Origin: Bacteroidaceae bacterium
GTDB lineage: Bacteria > Bacteroidota > Bacteroidia > Bacteroidales > Bacteroidaceae
Assembly (NCBI GenBank): GCA_016280855.1
Contig: JAEEHP010000013.1
Location: 1 to 64,000, forward strand
DNA: 64,000 bases
Direction of reading: 5' to 3'
Positions 26,468-34,709 of the stretch are shown in pieces. The notes beneath the pieces are model-generated. The model did no database searches, was not told the origin of the DNA, and was given only the letters and a program-made list of their open reading frames with translations. The position numbers and the translations under genes are program-made. Within the stretch, counting starts at the first letter, position 1. Each line of letters starts with the position of its first letter.

Positions 26468-29400
26468 CTATTTGACGATGATTTTCTTGGCGTTGCGGAT
26501 ATCGTCGGCAGTGCGAATGATATAGATGCCTCGCTGCAGTCCCGTGAGTGAGTCGCCGAGATAGCGGCCATCGACGGTGAAGACCTTTGTGGAGCCGGAT
26601 GTGATTCCGGCATCGTTACGCGGGGCGTTGATGGCTGTGGCGACATCGATGGGTTGTGGCACGATGCTTTCGGTGTTGCCCACGGCATCGATAGTCAAGA
26701 CGTAGAAGCTGTAGTTGGCTTCGGTATCGACAGGATATTCGATGGCGCTGGAATAGTACTGCCCAACGTAGGTGTAGTCGTCGCCGTTCTTCGAAGCGAA
26801 GAGCAGGTAGGAAGCGATGCCCGAGGCTTGGTCGATGGACTGGCAGTTGATCTTAGCGGTCTGCGACTCGGCGCTGTACTCAACCAGGGACATCGTGGTG
26901 GTAGGCGGGGTGAGGTCGAGCGTGTTGACGAACTCGTTGGTCTCGATGGGGTAGTTCTTGTCGAAGATAATCGTCGCCTTGTTCTTGATTTCCGTGCCGT
27001 CGGCCAGTCCGGGCTTGAGGTTGACTGAGAAGCTCACGAAGCCTTCGCCCTCGGGAGCGTTCACGTTGGGCGGCAATTCGATGCCCTGGATATCCCACGA
27101 CAGCTTGTTGCCCTCGCGCGTCAACTTCCAATTGTATCCCACGCCATCGTGGCTGGTCTCGCCAAAGCGTACGGAGGAGACATCGAAAATGTTGGGGTCG
27201 AGCTCATCGCTGATGCGCACACGGTAGGCGGCATCACCTGCCTCGGCCTTGTTCTCAAAAAGAATACGGTAGCTCAGGCTCTGTGTCTGACCAATATAAT
27301 GCTGTTCGCCGACGCCGGCAGGGCCGCACATCTCATTGGGATCCCATGAGGCGACGACATCCGTGATGGCGGCCTTGCCGTCGATGATGTCTATGGTGTC
27401 GTCGGTGTCGTACGGTTCATCCTGATAGACCCACCACCAGATACGCTGGCGCAGCAAGGTGGCGATGGGACAGGTGGCATCAACGAGGTTCATGCCGCAG
27501 AGCTCGGAGGCGCGTTTGAGGAGGGAGAAGACGCTGTATGTGGCTATGCCTGTCTGTTCTTTCTCGCTCTGGAGCTGGTCGAGGAGCTGTGACATCTTGA
27601 GTCGCTGTTCGCCAGTGAAGTCATAGAGATCGCCGAGGCGGTGTACGAGGTAGTCGTTGACGAAGGTGTGCTTGTCGGCTCCTTCGACGTTGCCCATGAC
27701 GGCAACGATGGTGAAGGTGTTGCTGTTGACGGTGATCTTCTTGGGGCCGTTGTGGAATTCCTGATAGGACGGCGCGTAGGCGATGTCGCCTTTACCCTCG
27801 CTGATCATGGTGAAGGTGTAGCTCTCCCATGGGTCGAGACTGGGCACGACGAAGACGACAGTGTGCTCACAGGTGGCTCCGTCGAGTACGGTGGCTTCTT
27901 CGATAGGCACGTACTCCAATCCGTTCTTTCCGGGCATACGGAAGCCAATGATGTTGATGTTATCGGTGGCGGCCACGGTGACGAGGAACTTGCCTGTCTT
28001 GACGGGCGAGGTGTTGGTGAGGGTGATGGGGTTCTCGCACGCTACGCCTTTGCGCACGGTGTTGCGACCCTCGGTCATGACGTTGACGTTGGTGCCAGCC
28101 ATGTCCATGGTTCCTTCCTGCAGGGGCTTTGCGAGGGTGACGAGATAGCCGCCATAGCCGCTATAGCGTGGCAGGTAGAAGACGTAGTGGCTCTCCTCGG
28201 TGCTGTTGTCCACGTAGGAGATGGTGCCAGAGCTGCGCTCCAAGCGCTCGGCTTTGACTTGTTCGAGTATGGGTGAGCCGTCCTCGTTGTCGCCTTTGTA
28301 CTTATATAATGTGGCTACGCCGATGGATAGCGTGTGGCTGCTTTCGACTTCCACTTCGATGTCGATCTGGCGTCCGTGCATGAGTCCGAGGTCGAACCAG
28401 GCAGCGGTGGCTTCGTCGCCGCCACGATAGCCGTAGCCCATGGTACCTGACACGCCTACGCCTGCTTCGAGGCTGGTGCGTTTGGCGAAAGTGGTGTTGT
28501 CGAGTCGCTCCTGATAGAAAGGATTCTTGGTGAAGTTGCTCTTGACGGTGTAGCCTCCGTAGTTATAACGCAGCGGCATGTAGAGATAATAGGTACCTGC
28601 TGCGAGGTCGTCTTTCTTGAAGATGAGTGTGTCGCCGGGTTTGTCGAGCCACATGCTGGTGCGATTAGCCACACCTGTGCCATCGGCATTGAGGGCGTAG
28701 ATGTTGGCAGAGCCGAGTGTGAGCGTCTTCTCGGAGCAGATGGTGAAGCTGGCGCTGCCGTCGGCGGGCATGGTGAACTTGAACCAGTCCTGATTGTCCA
28801 TAGAGTTGTTGTAGTCGTAGCCTAAGCGTGCGAGTGTGGTGGCTCCATTCTCGATGGGCATGGACGTGGCGTAGGTGTCGTTGCCGTCGATGTCGTTGGC
28901 AATGGCGCATGGTATGAAGTCGTACTTGACGGTGTAGCCTCCGTAGTTGTATCGCAGTGGCATGTAGAGGTAGTAGGTGCCGGGTGCGCAGTTGTTCAGG
29001 TTGAAGGTGAGTGTGTCGCCGGGATTGTCGAGCCACTTGCTGGTGCGATTGCTTACGCCGCTGCCGTCGGACTTGAGTGTATTAATCGTGGCCATGGCGA
29101 TGGTGAGTGTCTTCTCGGATACGATGGTGAGGTTGATGGCCCCCTCCTCGGGTACGTCGAGCTTGAACCAGTCTGCGACATCCTGCGAACTGTTGTAGTC
29201 GTAGCCCAGACGTGCCTCGGTGGTTGTGCCGGCCTTCATCGGAGTGGCTGCGTCCCAGGTGTCGTTGCCAGGCTCGTCGTTGGCGATGGCGCACGGCACG
29301 AAGTCGTATCTCATCTTGTAGCCACCGTAGCCGTAACGCAGTGGCATGTAGAGATAGTAGTCGCCTGCGGCGCAGTTGTTGAGGGTGAAGGTGAGTGTGT

Positions 29401-31222
29401 CGCCGGGGTTGTCGAGCCACTTGCTGGCGCGATTGCTTACGCCGCTGCCATCGGATTTGAGCGTGTTGATGGTGGCCATGGCGATGGTGAGCGTCTCCTC
29501 GCTGCAGATAGTGAGCACAATGGCTCCCTCCTCGGGCACGTTGAGCTTGAACCAGTCCTGCGTGTCGTTGGAATTGTTGTAGTCGTAGCCTAAGCGTGCT
29601 TCCTTGACGGTGCCTCGTGGGAATTCTGTTGCTGTTTCCCATGTGTCGTTTGATTCGTCATCGTTCTGCTTGCTGCACGGGGTGAAGTTGTAGCGGAGGT
29701 AGTAGGTGCCGTAGCCATAGCGAAGCGGCAGGCAGAGATAGTAGTTACCGGGCGCGCAGTTGTTGAGGGTGAAGGTGAGTGTGTCGCCGGGGTTGTCGAG
29801 CCATTTGCTGGCGCGATTGCTTACGCCGCTGCCGTCGGGTAAGAGCGAATTGATAGTGGCCATACTGATGGTCAGCGTACTCTCGGATACGATGGTGAGG
29901 TTGATGCTGCCCTCCTCCGGCACATGAAGCACGTACCAGTCTTGCTCGTCCTTGGTGTTGTTGTAGTCGTAACCCAACTGACCTGTCACAGCCGGTCCCG
30001 ACCGAAGCGGTGTTGCCGTGTCCCAAGAGCCGTTGGGTTCGGGGTCGGCCTCTGCGGCATGGCTGGTAAAGTAGTAGGTCAGGTAGTAGTGGCCATAGCC
30101 ATAGCGGCGCGGCATACGGAAGTAGTAGGTGCCAGCGGACACGTCGGGTATCTCGAACACCATCGTGGAATCGGGATGGTCGAGCCATTTGCTGTTGCGG
30201 TTCACCACATCGGATCCATCAGTTTTCAGTGTATTCAGCGTAGCCATAGCTAAAGTAAGCGTGCTGCAGCTGCGCGTCTCGAAGGTGAGCTTGCCATCCT
30301 CTGGCACCACAATCTTGAACCAGTCAACATCATCTTTATAGATGTTTCCATTGTAGTAGTGGCCCAAGTGTGCATCCTGCCGCTCCCCGTCGTTGAGCAA
30401 TGTGGCTGTCTGCCACGTGTCGTTGAGCTCGGGTTCACTATCCACCACCGTCGGTGTGAAGCGCGGGGTGAGGTGGTAGATGCCGTAGCCATAGCGTCGG
30501 GGCAGGTAGAGATAGTAGGTGCCTGCCGACACATCGGGAATCTCGAAGATGAGGGTGGAGTCGGGATAGTCGAGCCATTGGCTGTTGCGGTTCTGCACAG
30601 CGTCGCCGTCGGCGTTCAGCGCATTGAGCGTTGCCATGCCGATGGTGAGTGTCTTTGAACTCCAAATCTCGAAGGTGAGCTTGCCGTCCTTGGGCACTTC
30701 GAACTTGAACCAATCGACATCGTCTACATCCGACGGTGCGTAGGCATAGCCCATGTGACCGTCCATCGTCACGCCGTCCTCCAACAGCGGGCAGTCGTCC
30801 CACGTGATATTGGGCGTGGGGTCGGTCTTGTAGAAGGGAGCTGTGAAGGTGTAATGGAGGCGGAAGGTGCCGCTGAGCTTGTCGTTGTGTGGATAGGCAT
30901 TGACCTTCACCTTGTAGGTGCCGGGCTTGAGGTTCGGACAGGTGAGAGTTTTGTCCTCGCCGTCGATCCACTCAAAGGCTCTCGACACGTTTTCACCATC
31001 CACAGTGGCATAGAGGGTGATGTTCTTGAGATCGACGTTCGACAACGGTTCTGCCGTGAGGTCCACCTGTCCGTCCTCGGGTACGGTGATGGTGAACCAC
31101 ACGTCGTTCACATTCTTCGAGACGGAACCGGTCTTGCTGGTGCCGCTCTCCCAGTTCTGCGCCATAACCCATAACGGGAAAAGCAGCAGGAAAATTGTCA
31201 TAAGTAAATGTCTTGTTTTCAT
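26468..31222 (-). CDS. Giant surface protein with eight pre-peptidase-like (PPC) modules
   Basis: 1584 aa from the ATG giving MKTRHLLMTIF, which opens the signal peptide (about 1-22); an earlier Met adds 15 unlikely residues. Residues about 23-1010 are eight modules of about 125 residues: DWFKLNVPEEG, LTIAMATINTL, SKWLDNPGDTLTF, GTYYLYMPLRYGYGGY. Modules 4-7 are close copies even in DNA. They resemble bacterial pre-peptidase C-terminal beta domains. Next are an unknown middle part, a module starting ASWDPNEMCGPAGVGE and ending KNYPIETNEFVNTLD, an FN3-like domain and a type IX-like tail (VFTVDGRYLG, GIYIIRT, KKIIVK). It is probably a surface adhesin or stalk. It lies upstream of the LRR gene in the same unit. 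Confidence 0.82.
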   Translation of the reverse strand: MKTRHLLMTIFLLLFPLWVMAQNWESGTSKTGSVSKNVNDVWFTITVPEDGQVDLTAEPLSNVDLKNITLYATVDGENVSRAFEWIDGEDKTLTCPNLKPGTYKVKVNAYPHNDKLSGTFRLHYTFTAPFYKTDPTPNITWDDCPLLEDGVTMDGHMGYAYAPSDVDDVDWFKFEVPKDGKLTFEIWSSKTLTIGMATLNALNADGDAVQNRNSQWLDYPDSTLIFEIPDVSAGTYYLYLPRRYGYGIYHLTPRFTPTVVDSEPELNDTWQTATLLNDGERQDAHLGHYYNGNIYKDDVDWFKIVVPEDGKLTFETRSCSTLTLAMATLNTLKTDGSDVVNRNSKWLDHPDSTMVFEIPDVSAGTYYFRMPRRYGYGHYYLTYYFTSHAAEADPEPNGSWDTATPLRSGPAVTGQLGYDYNNTKDEQDWYVLHVPEEGSINLTIVSESTLTISMATINSLLPDGSGVSNRASKWLDNPGDTLTFTLNNCAPGNYYLCLPLRYGYGTYYLRYNFTPCSKQNDDESNDTWETATEFPRGTVKEARLGYDYNNSNDTQDWFKLNVPEEGAIVLTICSEETLTIAMATINTLKSDGSGVSNRASKWLDNPGDTLTFTLNNCAAGDYYLYMPLRYGYGGYKMRYDFVPCAIANDEPGNDTWDAATPMKAGTTTEARLGYDYNSSQDVADWFKLDVPEEGAINLTIVSEKTLTIAMATINTLKSDGSGVSNRTSKWLDNPGDTLTFNLNNCAPGTYYLYMPLRYNYGGYTVKYDFIPCAIANDIDGNDTYATSMPIENGATTLARLGYDYNNSMDNQDWFKFTMPADGSASFTICSEKTLTLGSANIYALNADGTGVANRTSMWLDKPGDTLIFKKDDLAAGTYYLYMPLRYNYGGYTVKSNFTKNPFYQERLDNTTFAKRTSLEAGVGVSGTMGYGYRGGDEATAAWFDLGLMHGRQIDIEVEVESSHTLSIGVATLYKYKGDNEDGSPILEQVKAERLERSSGTISYVDNSTEESHYVFYLPRYSGYGGYLVTLAKPLQEGTMDMAGTNVNVMTEGRNTVRKGVACENPITLTNTSPVKTGKFLVTVAATDNINIIGFRMPGKNGLEYVPIEEATVLDGATCEHTVVFVVPSLDPWESYTFTMISEGKGDIAYAPSYQEFHNGPKKITVNSNTFTIVAVMGNVEGADKHTFVNDYLVHRLGDLYDFTGEQRLKMSQLLDQLQSEKEQTGIATYSVFSLLKRASELCGMNLVDATCPIATLLRQRIWWWVYQDEPYDTDDTIDIIDGKAAITDVVASWDPNEMCGPAGVGEQHYIGQTQSLSYRILFENKAEAGDAAYRVRISDELDPNIFDVSSVRFGETSHDGVGYNWKLTREGNKLSWDIQGIELPPNVNAPEGEGFVSFSVNLKPGLADGTEIKNKATIIFDKNYPIETNEFVNTLDLTPPTTTMSLVEYSAESQTAKINCQSIDQASGIASYLLFASKNGDDYTYVGQYYSSAIEYPVDTEANYSFYVLTIDAVGNTESIVPQPIDVATAINAPRNDAGITSGSTKVFTVDGRYLGDSLTGLQRGIYIIRTADDIRNAKKIIVK

Positions 31223-31264
31223 GAGCGATCTTCTGAATATAATGATTATAGATTTTACACAGCG

Positions 31265-31272
31265 CAAAGTTA
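31265..31272 (-). promoter_or_regulatory. -7 element upstream of the giant surface-protein pair
   Basis: TAACTTTG on the minus strand, 42 bp before the start of the 1584-aa gene. It fits TAnnTTTG; no clear -33 box is seen. Confidence 0.6.
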
Positions 31273-31367
31273 CAAAAAGTTCCTGAAACGTACATCCTCA
31301 TTTGCGCACATATCCATAAAGTGGTATCTGAGCGTGACGAGAGTATCGTTTCCGCGGACGAAACGTA

Positions 31368-31655
31368 TTACCAGATTTCATCCCATCCAGAATCGTAGGG
31401 GCCACCTTTGACCTCGGCACCTTCCTGATTACCTTCTGCGCCGGGATTGACGGGAATGGTATTACTGCCTTGCAGCATGAAGCTTTGTGTAGCCAGTGAC
31501 ACCACCTGTGTCACTGGCTCGAGCGTCTCGGCGCGATAGGCGAAATAGAGCGTGGTGTTGTCGGCGCACCACAGCGCATAGGCCGTCTCGCCATCGGCTC
31601 TCGCCCAAGTGGCGAACGCGAGAATAGCGAGCAGAAATGATGCAATTCTTTTCAT
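31368..31655 (-). CDS. 95-aa secreted protein
   Basis: Signal peptide (MKRIASFLLAILAFATWARA) followed by ETAYALWCADNTTLYFAYRAE. This phrase resembles the opening of surface modules in other Prevotella proteins. The rest (PVTQVVSLATQSFMLQG, GAEGNQEGAEVKGG) has no recognised domain. It may be a small exported factor or a shortened remnant of a larger surface protein; an intact frame, signal peptide and promoter favour expression. A broken paralog lies at 22226-22381, on the other side of the two giant genes. Confidence 0.65.
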   Translation of the reverse strand: MKRIASFLLAILAFATWARADGETAYALWCADNTTLYFAYRAETLEPVTQVVSLATQSFMLQGSNTIPVNPGAEGNQEGAEVKGGPYDSGWDEIW

Positions 31656-31697
31656 AGTGTGATTAGTTTTTGATGATCATCTTATTATATTGCGCCA

Positions 31698-31705
31698 CAA
31701 AGTTA
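31698..31705 (-). promoter_or_regulatory. -7 element of the 95-aa gene
   Basis: TAACTTTG on the minus strand, 42 bp before the ATG. The surrounding words (caaagttacaaaaa) are nearly identical to those at 31265-31280, so both genes of this block have sister promoters. Confidence 0.6.
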
Positions 31706-31860
31706 CAAAAAATATTCATAACGGCCATCAACATACCCGCACGTTTTGACGAAATAGGCCCTACGGATGACGAAAGGCGCGCTGGGAAGGACGAAAGCAA
31801 AAACAATTCACAATGCACAATGCACAATTCATGCAACGAAGACGAAAACATTTTTTTAAG

Positions 31861-32222
31861 ACAACGCGCTCGACCTTGGTCGCTTCACACTTGAAGAATT
31901 ATACGCGCTCGGCTCGAAGAGACGCTTGACACTTCAAGAATTAAACGAATTTTTCATGTCCTATGCAACAGCTCAACCATGCTGTTTGGGGTCGGCCTAT
32001 CGGCCTCAAAATTATCAGAAAATTAATCCAAAAAATTATAAGAACAGACGCAGGGCGAAGCCTTTGATAATTTTCTTATTCAATTTTTTTATAACATTCT
32101 TGAAGGGTCAAGCGTCGCAAGCGCCGAGCGGAGCGTAGCGACCATCCCCCTGTCCAATGGCGTAAATTCGTAAAATTCGTGAAATTCTTCAAGTGTGAAG
32201 CGACCAAGGTCGAGCGCGTTGT
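31861..32222. mobile_element. MITE-like element with 40-bp perfect terminal inverted repeats
   Basis: The 40 bases at 31861-31900 are exactly the reverse complement of 32183-32222, starting acaacgcgctcgacc. Directly outside both ends is TTAAG (31856-31860 and 32223-32227), as expected for a 5-bp target duplication. The 282-bp interior has no credible gene. It holds an imperfect second copy of the end (gacgcttgacacttcaagaatt), gaattaaacgaatt-type words and a gcgtcgcaagcgccgagcgg word also seen near 62400. No transposase is present, so movement would need one in trans. A large hairpin without mobility is the alternative. Confidence 0.65.
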
Positions 32223-32352
32223 TTAAGAAGAAGAAATGATTTGTAAGATTTGGATAGATTTGTGCGATTTCTGCCACGCAGTGGCACTCCCTCATCATTT
32301 GTTCGTTAGCGCCGCAGCGGCTGCTCGCTTCGCGTTTTACGACTAAAAGCTA

Positions 32353-32402
32353 CGGCCTTAACGAACGTTCGTTAAGGGCTTAAGGAACGTTCGTTAAGGC
32401 CG
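32353..32402. repeat. Nested perfect palindromes (cttaacgaacgttcgttaag)
   Basis: Arms 32353-32370 and 32385-32402 are an 18-bp perfect inverted repeat. The left arm also belongs to a 22-bp perfect palindrome at 32356-32377. It sits about 40 bp past the stop of the minus-strand lipoprotein gene, where a terminator would be expected, but there is no T-tract. Between this and the MITE-like element the sequence is repeat-like, with no gene. Confidence 0.75.
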
Positions 32403-32444
32403 TAAGGACTGGTCGTTAAGACGGGTAGAACGGGATGTGACGGT

Positions 32445-33071
32445 TTATTTCATGGTGACGTTGCCGGAACCAGCGTCGCGTCCGTTCCAGTGGTCAACGA
32501 TTGTGGCAAAGCGATCTGCTTTGACGTTGAAGCTTGCGAGGATGCTCAGGCTGCCGTTGGTGGCGAGCTGCGAGTTGTCGGCATCGTTGCCGCTGATGCG
32601 CTTGGCTGATGAGATGACGCAGGGTTGAACAAGCGTGACGCCGCCCTCGGGAGCTGTGAAGTCAGTACGCTTGACGATGGTTCCCTTGTACTCGAAGGAC
32701 TTGCCGGCAGGCACTTTGAAGGTGAAGTTGCGCACGATGAGGTCGTCGAGGAGCTGGATGTACTCGGGACTGACGCGATAGGTGCTGGTGAGGCTGGTGT
32801 AGCGGTCCTTGGCTACGTCACTGATGGCTTCGCTCTGGTCGCCTTCCTTGATAACGACGCTGGTGCTCTTGCCGTCGGCATCGGTGTAGTCTAACTTGAG
32901 CTGCAAGTAGGATGCGGAGCAGCGCGGCAGCAGAGCGGCCAGCGTCACCTCGTAGGTGTTGGCGCTTGTCGTGGGTTTGGGTTCGTTCTTGTCTTCATCC
33001 TTGCTGCACGAGGTGGTCATTGCGCCGCAGAAGAGGATGGCGGCGAACATCCATAAAAGATTCTTTTTCAT
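32445..33071 (-). CDS. Hypothetical lipoprotein downstream of sialidase
   Basis: 208 aa. The lipobox CGAMTTSC (Cys22) is followed by a charged, low-complexity linker (KDEDKNEPKPTTS). The rest is beta-rich and includes YLQLKLDYTDADGKS, a Thr/Ser-rich middle and FEYKGTIVKRTDF. No family is recognised. It begins 40 bp after the sialidase stop and is probably co-transcribed with it. A possible role is binding or processing of sialylated glycans at the outer membrane, inferred from position only. Confidence 0.7.
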   Translation of the reverse strand: MKKNLLWMFAAILFCGAMTTSCSKDEDKNEPKPTTSANTYEVTLAALLPRCSASYLQLKLDYTDADGKSTSVVIKEGDQSEAISDVAKDRYTSLTSTYRVSPEYIQLLDDLIVRNFTFKVPAGKSFEYKGTIVKRTDFTAPEGGVTLVQPCVISSAKRISGNDADNSQLATNGSLSILASFNVKADRFATIVDHWNGRDAGSGNVTMK

Positions 33072-33110
33072 TGTTTTTGAATAGTTTTTAAATGTTATGA
33101 GAATAGGGTT

Positions 33111-34379
33111 TTAACGTTTGTCGATTCCTCTGTACCTGCCGCCCGTTATCTCGGCGATGGTGAGGGGTTGATAGGCCATGTCGTAGCCGTTGTCGTTCTG
33201 CTTCTCTTCCCAGAAGAAGCCGACGCGTCCGTCGTGCTGCAGGGTCATGGTGGAGTAGGCCGATGTGGTGCGCGAGACCTGCAGCCCGCGTGTCCAGTTG
33301 TGGGCGAAGGCGAGGGGTGAGTAGAGGCCTGCGGGCACGATCTCCTTGTACCAGAAGCCGACGTCGCAGCGTCCTTCGCCGCAGGGCAGGGACTGGAGCA
33401 TGAGCTTGGCGGGTCGTCCCGTGGCGGCCTCGAGCGCATCGACGAGCATGATCTCGCCGTTGCAGGAGTTGGCGCCTACTTTGATGCCGCCGGGCACGTC
33501 GTGGCTGGCGACGCAGGTGCCCCAGCGCCCGACTTCCTGATTGCGGCGTAGGTTGCTGAAATGGAAGATGTTGAAAAAGCGGCCGTACCACTTGCGCGAC
33601 GAGAGCACGACGTCGCCGTTGGGCAGTTCCTCGGTCTTGGGCTCGTCGCCGTCGAGACAGGGGCTGTCGTAGCCGTCCAAGGTGGTGCCGCCGAGGACGG
33701 CCCAGGTGTCGCCGAAGTCGTCACTGAAGAGGACGTAGTTGCACGCCACGTCCTTGTCGCCCATCTGTGTGCGTGTGAGCACGGAGCAGTAGAGACGGAA
33801 GTACTTGTCCTTCTTCACGATACGGCTCTGCATGATGCGTCCTGAGCCGATGAACATGGTGCGCGTGTTGGGCAGTATGGCGTAGAAGGCGTCGGTCACG
33901 TCGTCGGCGGCCGTCCACGACTTGCCGCCATCGGGGCTGTACCATCGCGCGACGCGGTTGGGGTTCTCGCGCGTTCCTTTAATATAAATGACGTTGCCGG
34001 TGACGGACATGCAAAGTATGCGGTCGCTGGTGCGATCGGCCACCATGGCGATGTCGCCGTAGCCGCAGTCGTTGGAGCCCTCGATGCCTGAACCGCGCTG
34101 GATGACGGTGTCCTCGGACCAGGTGAGGCCGTTGTCCTTGCTCGTCCGTGCGACGAGGTCTATCTTGCCGAAACCGATGTCGAGATGGCAGTAGCGGCGG
34201 TCGGCAACAGCGATGAGGTCGCCGCGGTGCGTCGTCACGATGGCGGGAATGCGATAGGGGACACGGTAGCTGTCGTAGGTCTGGAAGAGCACCAGCGGCG
34301 GTGTCCCTGGAGTTTGCTGTGCGGCTGCGGGCATACAAGCCGCCGACAGCAGGACGAGGGTAAGTAGGAGATGTCTCAT
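33111..34379 (-). CDS. Exo-alpha-sialidase (GH33)
   Basis: 422 aa from the ATG giving MRHLLLTLVLLSAAC; the signal peptide (about 1-21) supports this start over a longer reading that runs through the promoter. The RIP motif (YRIPAIV), early Asp (AVADRRY) and Asp-box repeats (DNGLTWSED, DGGKSWTA, DDFGDTWAV) are visible, as expected for the six-bladed propeller of GH33 sialidases. The enzyme would release terminal sialic acid from mucins or other glycans in the periplasm or at the surface. It has its own well-formed promoter and is followed by a lipoprotein gene. No sialic-acid catabolic or transport genes are seen nearby. Confidence 0.88.
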   Translation of the reverse strand: MRHLLLTLVLLSAACMPAAAQQTPGTPPLVLFQTYDSYRVPYRIPAIVTTHRGDLIAVADRRYCHLDIGFGKIDLVARTSKDNGLTWSEDTVIQRGSGIEGSNDCGYGDIAMVADRTSDRILCMSVTGNVIYIKGTRENPNRVARWYSPDGGKSWTAADDVTDAFYAILPNTRTMFIGSGRIMQSRIVKKDKYFRLYCSVLTRTQMGDKDVACNYVLFSDDFGDTWAVLGGTTLDGYDSPCLDGDEPKTEELPNGDVVLSSRKWYGRFFNIFHFSNLRRNQEVGRWGTCVASHDVPGGIKVGANSCNGEIMLVDALEAATGRPAKLMLQSLPCGEGRCDVGFWYKEIVPAGLYSPLAFAHNWTRGLQVSRTTSAYSTMTLQHDGRVGFFWEEKQNDNGYDMAYQPLTIAEITGGRYRGIDKR

Positions 34380-34415
34380 CGTTAGTGTGGATGGGGGTGA
34401 TTCTGATTTGCAGCA

Positions 34416-34446
34416 CAAAGATAACGTTTTCTTCTGATATGGCAAA
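34416..34446 (-). promoter_or_regulatory. Promoter of the sialidase unit
   Basis: TATCTTTG (34416-34423, minus) with TTTG exactly 19 bp upstream (34443-34446). The ATG is 37 bp downstream of the -7 box. Confidence 0.8.
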
Positions 34447-34548
34447 AAATTAGCCTCATAAGACTTATCGACGATGCATATTTGATGTATTGATGCCCAA
34501 GATTTAGTTAACATTGTTAAAAATCTGAATTTATCCACCCTTCAATTC

Positions 34549-34579
34549 TTGGCCGTTAGCGTGCGAACGCCTATCTTTG
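34549..34579 (+). promoter_or_regulatory. Promoter of rprX
   Basis: TATCTTTG (34572-34579) with TTGG 19 bp upstream (34549-34552). Transcription from here would give a leader of about 125 nt made largely of short repeats. Confidence 0.75.
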
Positions 34580-34593
34580 CACACAGAAACCAA

Positions 34594-34709
34594 TGAAAGA
34601 GTGAAAAGTGAAAGAGTGAAAAGTGAAAATAAAAATATCATCAATCCTCTTTCAACTCTAAACTCTAAACTCTAAACTCTAATCTCTAATCTCTAATCTC
34701 TAATCTCTA
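34594..34709. repeat. Leader of rprX built from gtgaaaa and ctctaat 7-mers
   Basis: 34594-34629 repeats tgaaagagtgaaaag. 34652-34709 is about eight copies of a 7-mer, first actctaa and then atctcta, running directly into the ATG of rprX so that the repeat supplies the A of the start codon. There is no room for another ribosome-binding site. Confidence 0.85.

Noticed and set aside
32089..32298. 69-codon minus-strand frame over the right end of the MITE-like element
   Set aside because: It is coded by the terminal repeat and neighbouring repeats. No start context or homology; it ends in repeat sequence.
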